Below, one piece after another: positions 7,345 to 16,495 of a DNA stretch of 64,000 nt. The DNA is from JAJPHU01 sp035553375 (GTDB lineage: Bacteria; Planctomycetota; Planctomycetia; Gemmatales; Gemmataceae), in contig DATNCY010000370.1 of NCBI GenBank assembly GCA_035553375.1, positions 31,897 to 95,896 of the forward strand. The letters are read 5' to 3'. A program made the position numbers and the translations under genes. Below the pieces are notes generated by a model. That model worked only from the letters and a program-made list of their open reading frames with translations. It was not told where the DNA came from and searched no databases. Within the stretch, counting starts at the first letter, position 1, and every line of letters begins with the position of its first letter.

Positions 7345-8550
7345 ATGTCTCGTGGCGATCATCCACGCCTCGCCATTCTGGGCGCTGGTCCTATCGGTCT
7401 GGAAGCGGCCCTTCAGGCCGCTACGCTGCAACTGCCCTTCACCGTCTACGAGCGCGGCCGTGCCGGAGAACACTGGCAGCGCTGGGGACACGTTCGTCTC
7501 TTTAGCCCCTTCGGTATGAATAGCACACCTCTGGGACGGACGCGCCTCCACGCCGACCAACCCCAGCATGAATTACCCGCCGAGAACGATATTCTTACCG
7601 GCCGCGAACATATCGCCGCCTACCTGGAGCCGCTGGCAAAATCCGCGCTGCTGCGCGATCATCTCCACATGGAAACGGCCGTCTTACACATCGGGCGGCG
7701 GGGGTTTCTCAAGGAAGACTACGCCGGCGATGCCCGACGCGCTCAGCAACCTTTTCTCTTGCTATTGCGCAACGGCAATCGCGAGATGATTGAGGAGGCC
7801 GATGTTGTACTCGACTGCACGGGCACCTATTCGCAGCCGCGTTTTCTAGGCGAGGGCGGCATCCCGGCCATCGGCGAGACAGCGGCTCGACCGCACATCG
7901 CCTGGCAAATAGAAGATATAATCGGTCAACAAAGTAGTATTTACGCCGATAAGACCACGCTGGTTATCGGCTCCGGTTACTCGGCGGCGACAACGGTCTG
8001 CCATCTGGCAACGCTGGCGCAGAAGCATCCCGGCACCTGGGTTATTTGGCTGGCGCGCGGCAGCGGTACCCAGCCCATCAAACGCTTCGTCAACGACGCC
8101 CTCAAGGAACGCGATCAACTCGCCGTCCGCGCCAACACGCTCGCCACGCGCGGCGATGGCAACGTCGAATTTCATCCGCAGACGGTGGTGACCGCGATTG
8201 AGTGCGCGGGCGCCGATCGTGGTTTCAAGGTCCGCGCTCTGCACGCCGGCAAGCCCGTGACGTGGGAGGCGGACCGCCTCATCGCCCATGTCGGTTTCAC
8301 ACCAGACACGGACCTCTATCGTGAACTGCACGTTCAAGAGAATCACGCGGCGCTTGGCTCCGAGAATCTTCCGGTGTCCTCTCAGGCGGCTACGGCACTG
8401 CGTAACCCGGAACCGAATTTCTACGTACTCGGGGCGAAGAGTTACGGACGGAACTCAAACTTTCTTCTTCGCACAGGCTTCGAGCAAATCCGCGACGTGT
8501 TCGCGCTCATCACCGGCAAGACCGCAATGCACCGGGAACGCAAACCATGA
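7345..8550 (+). CDS. FAD/NAD(P)-binding oxidoreductase, possibly hopanoid-linked
   Basis: This 401-residue flavoprotein has an N-terminal dinucleotide-binding motif (AILGAGPIGLEAAL) and a second one in the middle (TLVIGSGYSAATTV). This is the two-fold arrangement of flavin monooxygenases and thioredoxin-reductase-like enzymes. It also has FTPDTDLYREL and a late YVLGAKSYGRNSNFLLRTG stretch. Its end overlaps the start of hpnA by four bases (ATGA), so the two are very likely cotranscribed and translationally coupled. That context hints at a role in hopanoid or lipid modification, but the substrate cannot be deduced. Confidence 0.8.
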   Translation: MSRGDHPRLAILGAGPIGLEAALQAATLQLPFTVYERGRAGEHWQRWGHVRLFSPFGMNSTPLGRTRLHADQPQHELPAENDILTGREHIAAYLEPLAKSALLRDHLHMETAVLHIGRRGFLKEDYAGDARRAQQPFLLLLRNGNREMIEEADVVLDCTGTYSQPRFLGEGGIPAIGETAARPHIAWQIEDIIGQQSSIYADKTTLVIGSGYSAATTVCHLATLAQKHPGTWVIWLARGSGTQPIKRFVNDALKERDQLAVRANTLATRGDGNVEFHPQTVVTAIECAGADRGFKVRALHAGKPVTWEADRLIAHVGFTPDTDLYRELHVQENHAALGSENLPVSSQAATALRNPEPNFYVLGAKSYGRNSNFLLRTGFEQIRDVFALITGKTAMHRERKP

Positions 8551-9542
8551 GGAAGTCCCTCGTTACCGGCGGTGCTGGTTTCATCGGCAATCACCTCGTC
8601 ACCCGTCTGCTTGAGCGCGGTGTTTCGGTTCGCGTGCTGGAGCGGCCGGGGGCGCTTGTCGCACATCTGCCGTTGGATCGCATTGAACTGGTTTACGCCG
8701 ATATCCGCGATCGGGCAGCCGTCGAGCGCGCGGTGAAAGGCTGTGAGGAGGTGTATCATCTCGCGGCCAATCCGCATTTATGGGTGCAGCAGCGCGGTCA
8801 GTTTCGCCACATCAATTATCTCGGTGCCGTCAACGTCATTGAGGCAGCGCTGACGGCGGGAGTGCGGCGCGTGCTGCATACCAGCACGGAAAGCATCCTC
8901 ACGCGCGCTCGCCAGATCGAGGCCATCACTGAGGGGCAGCAAATCCATTACGAAGATGTCATCGGTCCCTATTGTCGCTCGAAATACCTCGCCGAACGTC
9001 ATGCCCTGCGCCGAGGCCGAGCCGGTGCGCCGGTGATCGTGGTGAATCCCACGCTACCCGTTGGGCCGGGCGACTTGGGCCGGACGCCGCCCACGCAAAT
9101 GATGCTCGATTTCTGCAAGGGCAAACGCCGCGAGTACCTCGACGCCGACTTGAATCTCATCGACGTGCGCGATGTCGCCGAAGGTATGATCCGGGCGATG
9201 CAGCATGGTCAGCCGGGACGCCGCTATTTGCTCGGCAACGAAAATCTGTCGATTCTGGCTGTGTTTCAGATGCTTGCCCATCTGACCGGCCTGCCGGCTC
9301 CCCATCGACGAGTGCCCTACCCTGTCGCCCTGGCCGCCGCCTACATCAGCGAGTTCGTCGCCGATGTCTTCACGCATCGCATGCCGGCGGCAACAGTCAC
9401 CGGCGTCAAGCTCACGCGCCGCCGCATGCACTTCGACGCGCGGCGCAGTCTCGCCGAACTCGATCTGCATCCGCGTCCGGTGGCCGACACCCTCGCCGAG
9501 ACCGTGGCGTGGTTTCGCGCCAAGGGATGGATTGGCTCCTGA
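8547..9542 (+). CDS. hpnA: Hopanoid-associated sugar epimerase HpnA
   Basis: This is an extended short-chain dehydrogenase/NAD-dependent epimerase of 331 residues. It has TGGAGFIGNHLVTRLLERG at the N-terminus, an HTSTES segment and YCRSKYLAE, which holds the catalytic YxxxK. The stretch VIVVNPTLPVGPGDLGRTPP, followed by LNLIDVRDVAEGM and RYLLGNENLS, is characteristic of HpnA. In other bacteria hpnA sits in hopanoid clusters and has been proposed to act on the ribosylhopane-derived side chain. It overlaps the preceding flavoprotein gene by four bases. The rest of the hopanoid genes (shc, hpnH, hpnG) lie about 7 kb downstream. Confidence 0.85.
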   Translation: MRKSLVTGGAGFIGNHLVTRLLERGVSVRVLERPGALVAHLPLDRIELVYADIRDRAAVERAVKGCEEVYHLAANPHLWVQQRGQFRHINYLGAVNVIEAALTAGVRRVLHTSTESILTRARQIEAITEGQQIHYEDVIGPYCRSKYLAERHALRRGRAGAPVIVVNPTLPVGPGDLGRTPPTQMMLDFCKGKRREYLDADLNLIDVRDVAEGMIRAMQHGQPGRRYLLGNENLSILAVFQMLAHLTGLPAPHRRVPYPVALAAAYISEFVADVFTHRMPAATVTGVKLTRRRMHFDARRSLAELDLHPRPVADTLAETVAWFRAKGWIGS

Positions 9543-9636
9543 GTAACCTGCGACATCGGCAAGGCGCGCCCCACAATTTCTACAATGCGTGATAGATTTT
9601 CGTCTGTCGGCGGTACTTATCCCCAGAGAGGAACCG

Positions 9637-10233
9637 ATGGCCGATTCTCCCCAAACCCGGCTGAGTTTGCTCGTCCGCATCCGCGATAGCCAGGATGCGC
9701 GGGCCTGGACGGAATTCGTGGACGTGTACGCGCCGCTGATTCATGGCTTTCTCTGCAAGCAAGGTTTGCAGGACGCCGACGCCGCCGACTTAACGCAAGA
9801 GGTTCTTCGCGCCGTGGCGCGCACCATCAAACACCTTCATTACGATCCGGCGCGCGGCTCGTTCCGCAGTTGGTTGTTCACCGTGGTCCGCAACAAACTC
9901 CGCAATTTCTTGGCGAAACGCAAGCGACACTGCCAGGGCAGCGGCGATAGCGACGTGCAAGAGTTGCTTCAACAACATGCCGCGCCCGAGGAAGACCAAG
10001 CGGAGTTGTGGGAGCGCGAGTACGAGCGGCGGCAATTCGCCTGGGCCGCCGAGCGTGTGCGCGGTGAAGTACAGGAATCGACCTGGGAGGCGTTTCGGCG
10101 AACCGCCATCGATGGTCAGAGCGGCCAAGAGGCGGCGGAGCTTCTGGGGATGAGCGTTGCCGCCGTGTATTTGGCGAAAAGTCGGGTCATGGCTCGGCTC
10201 AAAGAACAGATCAAACAATGCCCCTTGGAATGA
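9637..10233 (+). CDS. ECF-type RNA polymerase sigma factor, kinase-associated
   Basis: This 198-residue protein has sigma region 2 (FVDVYAPLIHGFLCKQG, then DADAADLTQEVLRAV) and an FRSWLFTVVRNKLRNF stretch of region 2.4. Region 4 is at the C-terminus (SGQEAAELLGMSVAAVYLAKSRVMARLKE). The start at 9637 has AGAGAGGAACCG upstream. It lies 17 bases before a Ser/Thr kinase gene that carries a zinc-type anti-sigma motif. This is the planctomycete arrangement of an ECF factor paired with a kinase. It probably directs polymerase to a stimulus-specific regulon when released by its partner. Confidence 0.9.
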   Translation: MADSPQTRLSLLVRIRDSQDARAWTEFVDVYAPLIHGFLCKQGLQDADAADLTQEVLRAVARTIKHLHYDPARGSFRSWLFTVVRNKLRNFLAKRKRHCQGSGDSDVQELLQQHAAPEEDQAELWEREYERRQFAWAAERVRGEVQESTWEAFRRTAIDGQSGQEAAELLGMSVAAVYLAKSRVMARLKEQIKQCPLE

Positions 10234-10250
10234 GGACAAGGAATCCGCAC

Positions 10251-13010
10251 ATGGCCAGCGATCCTCCCTGCCCTGATTTGTCGCTGCTCAAGAAACTGCT
10301 GGATGGCTCGGTGGCGGAGCCGGAGCAAGATGCTCTGCATAAGCACCTCGAAACGTGTGCCGCCTGCCAACAGCGACTGGAAAAACTGGCCGCTGGAGTC
10401 GATTCGTGGGCGGCGGTCGCCGGACACCTTGGCGGGAGTGAGCCGGGCAACAATGCCGCGCTGCGTCAGGCGATGGAACAATTGCAGCAAGCGCCAGCCA
10501 TCCCAACCCAGGATGAAGCCGAGGGGTGCGAGGAAATCTCTCTCGCCTTTCTCGATCCGCCCGCCAAGCCGCGCCAACTCGGCAAACTCGACCATTACGA
10601 GATCATTGAGATGGTCGGACGCGGCGGTATGGGTATTGTCTTCAAGGCGCTCGATCCCAGTTTACACCGCATCGTCGCCGTCAAGGTGATGGCACCCCAA
10701 TTCGCGTCCATCGCCTCCGCGCGCCAGCGTTTTCTCCGCGAGGCGCGAGCCGCCGCCGCCGTCTGTCACGAACATGTCGTCACCATCCACGCCGTCGCGG
10801 AGGCGAAGGGAGTGCCTTATCTCGTTATGCAGTTCGTCGGCGGGGTGTCGTTGCAGGAGCGGCTCGAACGACGCGGGCCGTTGAACCTGGACGAAATCCT
10901 GCGTATCGGCATGCAGACGGCGCAGGGATTGGCGGCGGCTCATGCTCAGGGATTGGTTCACCGTGACATCAAGCCTGCCAACATTCTGCTGGAAAATGGC
11001 GTCGAGCGCGTCAAGATCACCGATTTCGGACTGGCGCGCGCCGCCAACGATGTCCGTGTCACGCAATCGGGCGTCATCGTCGGCACACCGCAATACATGG
11101 CCCCCGAACAAGCACGCGGCGAAGTCGTCGATCCTCGGGCCGATCTGTTCAGCCTGGGCAGCGTGCTGTATTTCATGTGTACCGGCCAACCGCCTTTCCA
11201 GGGCGATAGTTCCTTGGCCGTCCTGCGCCAGGTCTGCGACGATACTCCCCCGCCCGTCCAGGAGTTCAATCCCAGTACTCCCGATTGGTTGGTCGAAATC
11301 ATCGCTCGCCTTCAGGCCAAAGAACTGGCGGATCGTTTTCAATCCGCCAACGAGATTGCCGAACTACTGGGCGAATATTATGTCCGTCTGCAACAGGGGC
11401 GATCGCAACCCTCGATTCTCAAAGCCGAAACCATTTGCCTAGCCGCTCCCGAATTACTCGATCCTTCAAAACCAGCGAGGTCATCCGGCCCGACCGAATC
11501 GCCCACTAAGTCCAAACGAATCCTCGTCCTCGGCGTCGCGGCGATTGGGGCCTTTCTTCTCTGTTGTGGCGGCGTCCTCTTCGTTTTCTTATGGTTCTTG
11601 GTCCCATTACCGCATGGACCGCACATGATAGCGGAGCGAATAGATGCCGATACCGCGAAACCGACTCCTTCCCAGAAACCTGCGCCGCCCGCTACGGAGC
11701 TTATGGAAATCCCGCGCCGACGCGAGGCTGACGGCGGTCCTGCCGCCGATGCCATCCCCGCCATCGCGGCACCGCACCTGACCGAGAGCAAGGTCGAGAT
11801 CCGTCTGTCGGAGCCGTTCGCGCAAGTCCGTACCGGGGGCGGTGGTCGTTACCTCGTCTTTCATCTGAAGAAGGCCAAAAAACTGGCAATCTTCGATGTA
11901 TCGCAGGCGAAGATCACTCGCGAGATCGATGCACCATCTGACGACGTGTTGTTCGCGGCCGGGCGCGACAAACTCATGGTCGTGGTTCCCGGCCAGCGGT
12001 TGCTACAACGATGGGACTTGCATACCGGCAAACGAGAAAAGACCGTGCCGATTTCGGATGAGCGGCCAATACGCATGGCCGTGATGGGCTGCAATTCGGA
12101 CGGACCGCTGATGGTTTGGAGTGGTGGGAAGGTTCAGTTGTGGGATGTAGGGCATATGCAGCCTTACACGGTCAAGGGATTGACCTTTGAAGGCGATGCA
12201 CGCTGGGGGTTTGATTTGCGCGTGTCGGCAGACGGGCAGACCTTTATCTGCTGGGCGACGGCGATATCCGACCGCCACTATGCCGTGATGCACTTGCGAA
12301 ACGCCGAGGCGATAAACCTTGTTTCTCCGGATGGCCATACCTTCAACGGCCACTGGGCGATGCCCAACGCGGATGGTAGCTTGGTCTTCCGCTTCGGGGC
12401 CGGTATCTACAACGGCGACATGAAAATCATCGCGGCCGACAGCTTCAAAGGCGCGGTCCTGCTACCCACCGAGGATCCGCGTTTCTTCTTGGCCGTGCGA
12501 GAGGAGTCCCGCAACACCAATCAAGTCTCGATCTGCGCCAACGCCGATTGCCGACCCGTGTTCACGGTTCGCGGTGTGGAGAAGGTAACCGGCTCAAGTC
12601 TCAACTCGCGCTGGGGCCAGGTTAACGGGGAACCTCGGATCCACTATCTCCACTCGGCCCATGTGCTGCTCACCTTGCCTGAGAGCAACGACCGCGTTGT
12701 CGTCCGCCCGCTCAATCTGTTGGCCTCCCTCGATCAGGATGGCAAGAACTACCTGTTTGTCCTGTCCGCCCCACGGACGCGCGTCCGTTCGGGCAGCGCT
12801 TATGACTACTCCATCGATGTCCGCTCGAAGGCCGGCGGCATCCGCTGCAAGTTGGAAGCCGGACCGGAAGGGATGACCGTCTCTTCCGGCGGCCGATTGC
12901 GCTGGCAAGTGCCGGCCGGACAAGCGGGAAAAAAGGCAAGGGTAATCGTCAATATCCGCGATGCATCCGGCAAAGAGATTCAGCATAGTTTTGAAATCGT
13001 TGTGGAATGA
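10251..13010 (+). CDS. Transmembrane Ser/Thr protein kinase with N-terminal anti-sigma-like zinc motif
   Basis: With the 10251 start (AAGGA upstream) the protein has 919 residues. Residues 1-45 contain HLETCAAC, the HxxxCxxC signature of zinc-binding anti-sigma domains. Residues about 112-375 are a Hanks-type kinase: GRGGMGIVFKA, VAVKVM, HRDIKPANILL, DFGLA and GTPQYMAPEQA, all catalytic residues present. A membrane segment follows at about 422-453. The C-terminal half resembles a degenerate beta-propeller (ten or so short strands with WDL or WDV) and ends in a cadherin/Ig-like domain (GPEGMTVSSGGRLRWQVP). The kinase side is cytoplasmic and the C-terminus outside, fitting a receptor kinase that restrains and releases the ECF factor encoded just upstream. 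The next gene follows closely. Confidence 0.9.
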   Translation: MASDPPCPDLSLLKKLLDGSVAEPEQDALHKHLETCAACQQRLEKLAAGVDSWAAVAGHLGGSEPGNNAALRQAMEQLQQAPAIPTQDEAEGCEEISLAFLDPPAKPRQLGKLDHYEIIEMVGRGGMGIVFKALDPSLHRIVAVKVMAPQFASIASARQRFLREARAAAAVCHEHVVTIHAVAEAKGVPYLVMQFVGGVSLQERLERRGPLNLDEILRIGMQTAQGLAAAHAQGLVHRDIKPANILLENGVERVKITDFGLARAANDVRVTQSGVIVGTPQYMAPEQARGEVVDPRADLFSLGSVLYFMCTGQPPFQGDSSLAVLRQVCDDTPPPVQEFNPSTPDWLVEIIARLQAKELADRFQSANEIAELLGEYYVRLQQGRSQPSILKAETICLAAPELLDPSKPARSSGPTESPTKSKRILVLGVAAIGAFLLCCGGVLFVFLWFLVPLPHGPHMIAERIDADTAKPTPSQKPAPPATELMEIPRRREADGGPAADAIPAIAAPHLTESKVEIRLSEPFAQVRTGGGGRYLVFHLKKAKKLAIFDVSQAKITREIDAPSDDVLFAAGRDKLMVVVPGQRLLQRWDLHTGKREKTVPISDERPIRMAVMGCNSDGPLMVWSGGKVQLWDVGHMQPYTVKGLTFEGDARWGFDLRVSADGQTFICWATAISDRHYAVMHLRNAEAINLVSPDGHTFNGHWAMPNADGSLVFRFGAGIYNGDMKIIAADSFKGAVLLPTEDPRFFLAVREESRNTNQVSICANADCRPVFTVRGVEKVTGSSLNSRWGQVNGEPRIHYLHSAHVLLTLPESNDRVVVRPLNLLASLDQDGKNYLFVLSAPRTRVRSGSAYDYSIDVRSKAGGIRCKLEAGPEGMTVSSGGRLRWQVPAGQAGKKARVIVNIRDASGKEIQHSFEIVVE

Positions 13011-13036
13011 ATTGTTACTTGGAGGCTCGAGCAACT

Positions 13037-15574
13037 ATGCCTTACCGTATCAACTGCCCCACCTGCAAAACGACGTACAGCGTTCCCGAAGATACCTTGG
13101 GGAAAAAGCTGCTATGCAAGAAGTGCGGCCAACCGTTCAACGTCGGCAACGCCAAGGCACCAGCGCCCACCGCGCCGAAGCCGGCCACGACCGGCCGCAC
13201 GACGACCGACCTCCCACCTCGCCCAGCGGCCAAGACACCACCGCGCCGCGATGCCGTCCAGTCCGACATTGCCCCACTTACCCAGCCGGCGCGACGTAAG
13301 AAATCGCCACTCGTAATCGTCGGTGTACTCGCTGTTTTGCTGCTTCTCGTTGGTGGAGCTATTGCCGGCGCGATCGTGGCGGGCATCCACTTCCTCAAGC
13401 CGCGCCAGGAAACGCCGGTCACGCAAGCGGATATTCAGGCACCCTCTCAACCGGCGACGAAGGAAGACGCGAAACCCCAGTCGGAGCCGCCACCCACCAA
13501 AGCGGCTCCAGCCACTGACAAGCCATTGTCACCTCCGACACCGTCCGCAGAGCCGCCGCCACCGCCCGACCCGCCGGTTTCCGACCGCGCGGAATTGCCG
13601 CGCGTGGCCGAGGTCGGCAAGCCCTTCACGTATCAACTCTCGCGGCCGATGGAGAAGGTGCGCTCTTACACTTTGCATAACGGACCCAAGGGACTGAAAA
13701 TGTCGAAAGAGGGCTTGATCCAATGGACGCCCGAACCTGGACAGGTTGGCTCGCATCGACTGCTCGTTGGCGTCGTGACGGCGAAAATATCGGGGGCCGA
13801 TATTTACACGGTCGTTGTAGCCGCTCCGGGCGCGAGCGCGGCCAGAGGCAAGGGACTGCCGGCGGATCTCGACCGCGTTCCGCGCGACGCGCTGGCCTTC
13901 GTGTCGCTCCGTCTCGCCGACACCTTGAAACGTCCCATCGCGGCTGGACTCCGCAAGCAACTTCAGGATAACTCGGTCCTGGCCTCTTATAAGAAACTCC
14001 TCGGCCTGGAGGTTGCCGACATCGAACGCGCCGTGGTGGTGTTCCTGGCTTTGAAGCCCGAGGTCCAGGGAGTAGCGCTGGTAACCACGGTCAAGCCGTA
14101 TGAGCGCGAACGCCTGTTGTTCCTGATCGCGCCCGAGAAACAGGAGATGAAGGGCGGAACCGCGACCTATTACGTGGGCCAAAAATATCCGGCCGCCGTA
14201 CACTTCCTCAACGATCGCACCTTTGTGGTGGGCTTGGGGAAAGACGTGAAGCGTTTTCTCGAACGACCCATCGGCAAGGAGACGCCAGGCCCGTTGAGCG
14301 ACTCGCTGGTTGCCGCTACGGGGCCGCAAACGCTGATTGTCGGCGTGCGTCCGCGACTTCTGATCCCCATCGAGAAAAAGGACGTTCCACCGCCCTATCA
14401 AGGTTATTTACCCCTGCTGGATGCCAAGAGTGCGACGTTGAGTATGGATGCCGGCCAGGACTTGCGGATGGATTTGCGCTTTGCTTTCGCCGACGAAGAT
14501 CAGGCCAAAAAAGGCGAAAAAGCCGCCAAAGAAGCTCTCGGCATGGCTTCTCTTATTGTGCGACAATTTCCCGAGACTTTGAAGAAAATTCCCATCCCCG
14601 AGTTCAAGCCCTTGCTTCCCAAGGTAAGCGCCCTCCTTGAGGCGATGGCAACGGCGCTCGTGGATACACCGCCGCAGCGTAAGGCTCTCGTCGTGGAACA
14701 TACCATGCGCATCCGGTCGCCGGATTGGTTCAATACCATCGTCCAGGCGGCTCCGTTCCTCGCGCCTCGCCCCGTGAAACCGACGCCCACGCCCTCGACG
14801 CCGCCCGCCGCTCCCAAGACGCCCGCGGAAGCGGAAGCGACGATCAAGAAGCTTGGAGGTCAATTCACACGCGACAAAAAACAAGCGGATGCCCCTATCG
14901 TGGAGGTGTGGTTCTCAAGAAAAAAACTCTCTCCAGACGATCTTGCAATGTTCGGATTGCTCACCAACTTGAAAGAACTGTCGCTTCTGGAATGTGGAAT
15001 CACGGATGAAGGCGTGAAGCGTCTGGCACATTTGGTCAACCTTGAGCGACTGGAACTTGTGGGGAATAACCTTACCGATGCCGGCTTGGAACAGCTGAAA
15101 GGATTGACGAAGTTGCAAAAATTAACCGTGAGCGGCAACGAGATCACCGATGCGGGGCTTGTTCATCTGAAGAATCTCACGGCACTAAAAACCCTTCGCG
15201 CGCTTGGCTCTGTGAAGATTACCGATAAAGGGCTGGCTCATCTTGAGAGCCTGAAGAACCTCGAAGAATTGGATGTATCAGGCGACGCTCTAACGGGTTC
15301 CGGTTTGGACCACCTGAAGAAACTCCCCAAATTAGAGGAGCTGGCGCTACGAAACAACAGAATCCGCAATGCGGAGTTAATCCACCTCAAAAATATAAAG
15401 AATCTCAAGAAGTTGGACCTTACCGGCAACTTCGGAATCACCGATGCGGGGCTGGATGCTTTGAAGGAACTCCCCCAAATCAAGGAAGTGCATCTCCTCC
15501 TCACGGAAGTAACGGATAAGGGAGTCGCCGAGTTGAAAAAGGCGCTTCCCAAAGCGGACATTACACGACGGTAG
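13037..15574 (+). CDS. Membrane protein with zinc ribbon, cadherin-like domain and leucine-rich repeats
   Basis: From the 13037 start the protein has 845 residues. Residues 1-36 are an MJ0042-type zinc ribbon (INCPTCKTTYSVPED, then LLCKKCGQPF). A membrane helix is at about 88-118, followed by a proline-rich linker. A cadherin/Ig-like domain at about 188-265 (GPKGLKMSKEGLIQWTP) matches the C-terminus of the preceding kinase. A long middle region has no known motif. From about 634 to the end there are roughly eight leucine-rich repeats of about 24 residues (ITDAGLVHLKNLTALKTL type). A start at 13007 would overlap the kinase stop as ATGA but adds ten unconserved residues. It is probably a sensor or scaffold partner of the kinase. 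Confidence 0.85.
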   Translation: MPYRINCPTCKTTYSVPEDTLGKKLLCKKCGQPFNVGNAKAPAPTAPKPATTGRTTTDLPPRPAAKTPPRRDAVQSDIAPLTQPARRKKSPLVIVGVLAVLLLLVGGAIAGAIVAGIHFLKPRQETPVTQADIQAPSQPATKEDAKPQSEPPPTKAAPATDKPLSPPTPSAEPPPPPDPPVSDRAELPRVAEVGKPFTYQLSRPMEKVRSYTLHNGPKGLKMSKEGLIQWTPEPGQVGSHRLLVGVVTAKISGADIYTVVVAAPGASAARGKGLPADLDRVPRDALAFVSLRLADTLKRPIAAGLRKQLQDNSVLASYKKLLGLEVADIERAVVVFLALKPEVQGVALVTTVKPYERERLLFLIAPEKQEMKGGTATYYVGQKYPAAVHFLNDRTFVVGLGKDVKRFLERPIGKETPGPLSDSLVAATGPQTLIVGVRPRLLIPIEKKDVPPPYQGYLPLLDAKSATLSMDAGQDLRMDLRFAFADEDQAKKGEKAAKEALGMASLIVRQFPETLKKIPIPEFKPLLPKVSALLEAMATALVDTPPQRKALVVEHTMRIRSPDWFNTIVQAAPFLAPRPVKPTPTPSTPPAAPKTPAEAEATIKKLGGQFTRDKKQADAPIVEVWFSRKKLSPDDLAMFGLLTNLKELSLLECGITDEGVKRLAHLVNLERLELVGNNLTDAGLEQLKGLTKLQKLTVSGNEITDAGLVHLKNLTALKTLRALGSVKITDKGLAHLESLKNLEELDVSGDALTGSGLDHLKKLPKLEELALRNNRIRNAELIHLKNIKNLKKLDLTGNFGITDAGLDALKELPQIKEVHLLLTEVTDKGVAELKKALPKADITRR

Positions 15575-15600
15575 CTGGTTGAAGTAGCTTTGATGGTTGT

Positions 15601-15640
15601 CGAAGAGGCGAGCCGTTGCAACCCGCGGCTCGCCTCTTCG
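15601..15640. terminator. Perfect 15-bp hairpin between convergent genes
   Basis: Arms 15601-15615 and 15626-15640 are exactly complementary (cgaagaggcgagccg and its complement) with a 10-base loop. It lies between the ends of the LRR gene (plus) and the VapC-like gene (minus), so a bidirectional terminator is likely. There is no strong T run on the plus side (ctttcgg). Confidence 0.75.
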
Positions 15641-15666
15641 CTTTCGGGAGTTCCTCTTGCGATCGA

Positions 15667-16053
15667 TCACGGCGGCTCGTGAAACAGCCTCAAGCCAGAC
15701 AACAGGGCGGCCATCGCGGCGAAATGGGTATCGTAGGTCCACAACTCCAGCCCCGCATCAATGGCGACGGTGGCGATCAGCGTGTCAGGGAGCGGGACGA
15801 TCAAGCCGCTCGACGCGAGGCGCGCCTGGTTGCATCCAGCTGCCTCCCAAACACTTTCCGCTATTGGAATGCGCTGGAAAAAGGCGAGGATGGCGGCGCA
15901 GCTGACCACCTGCGACGGTGTCCGAGCGCCCGCGCCAAATTCGGCCACGGTGAGACCGCACACGGCAGGATCTATCGTCTCAATCAAACGCTGGCGACTG
16001 TCCGTGTAGCTGCGAAAATGCCGAATGAGGACGCTGGTATCGGCGAGAATCAT
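15667..16053 (-). CDS. VapC-like PIN-domain ribonuclease toxin
   Basis: This 128-residue protein has the PIN-domain pattern of four acidic residues: MILADTSVLI at the start, LTVAEFGAG, then LPDTLIATVAI and LWTYDTHF near the end. PIN toxins cut RNA in a metal-dependent way. It overlaps the upstream antitoxin gene by four bases (ATGA), the usual type II toxin-antitoxin layout, so the pair is translationally coupled. The length is typical. The specific RNA target cannot be read from the sequence. Confidence 0.87.
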   Translation of the reverse strand: MILADTSVLIRHFRSYTDSRQRLIETIDPAVCGLTVAEFGAGARTPSQVVSCAAILAFFQRIPIAESVWEAAGCNQARLASSGLIVPLPDTLIATVAIDAGLELWTYDTHFAAMAALLSGLRLFHEPP

Positions 16054-16364
16054 TGCAGCCCCCTGGCCCGGATGATCGCGTCAACTTCCAGGTCGTTCCG
16101 TTCGAGAGCTTCGAGCAACGCGGCTAGCTTCGCGTCTCCTTTCGCCCGCTCGCGCAACTTCTGGAAATCCGCTGCTTGCTCTTCCGGTGTCGGTGGCGGC
16201 GGGGCCAGACCGAAGAAGGTTTCTTCCGTTTCCAATTGCTTGAATTCCGGACCGGCTGTTTCATCGAGAATGATAATCTCGACGGTCTTGCCGATCAGCG
16301 CCCGGAGTTCCGGCAGATGCGGCGTGTCCGAGTCAATGTGTTTGCGGATGCGGATGGCGTTCAT
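16050..16364 (-). CDS. Antitoxin partner of the VapC-like toxin
   Basis: Starting at 16364, where GGGAGG precedes the ATG by seven bases, the protein has 104 residues. It begins MNAIRIRKHIDSDTPHLPEL and contains LIGKTVEIIILDE, a short N-terminal pattern I associate with antitoxin-like proteins of planctomycetes. The C-terminal half is charged and helical, as expected for a toxin-wrapping tail. It directly precedes and overlaps the toxin gene. The frame stays open upstream to 16529, but the good ribosome binding site favours the shorter form. The antitoxin family is not one I can name with confidence. Confidence 0.75.
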   Translation of the reverse strand: MNAIRIRKHIDSDTPHLPELRALIGKTVEIIILDETAGPEFKQLETEETFFGLAPPPPTPEEQAADFQKLRERAKGDAKLAALLEALERNDLEVDAIIRARGLQ

Positions 16365-16495
16365 GATAAACCTCCCATCCCCGGATTGTATCAGTTCCCT
16401 GCCATCCACGAAGACGGCGAGTTCATCTTGCGGGGTTTCACGGCAAACGGGTACATTACCCAAGCCTTCAAGGTCGAGGGAGATAGTCGCAGGAA

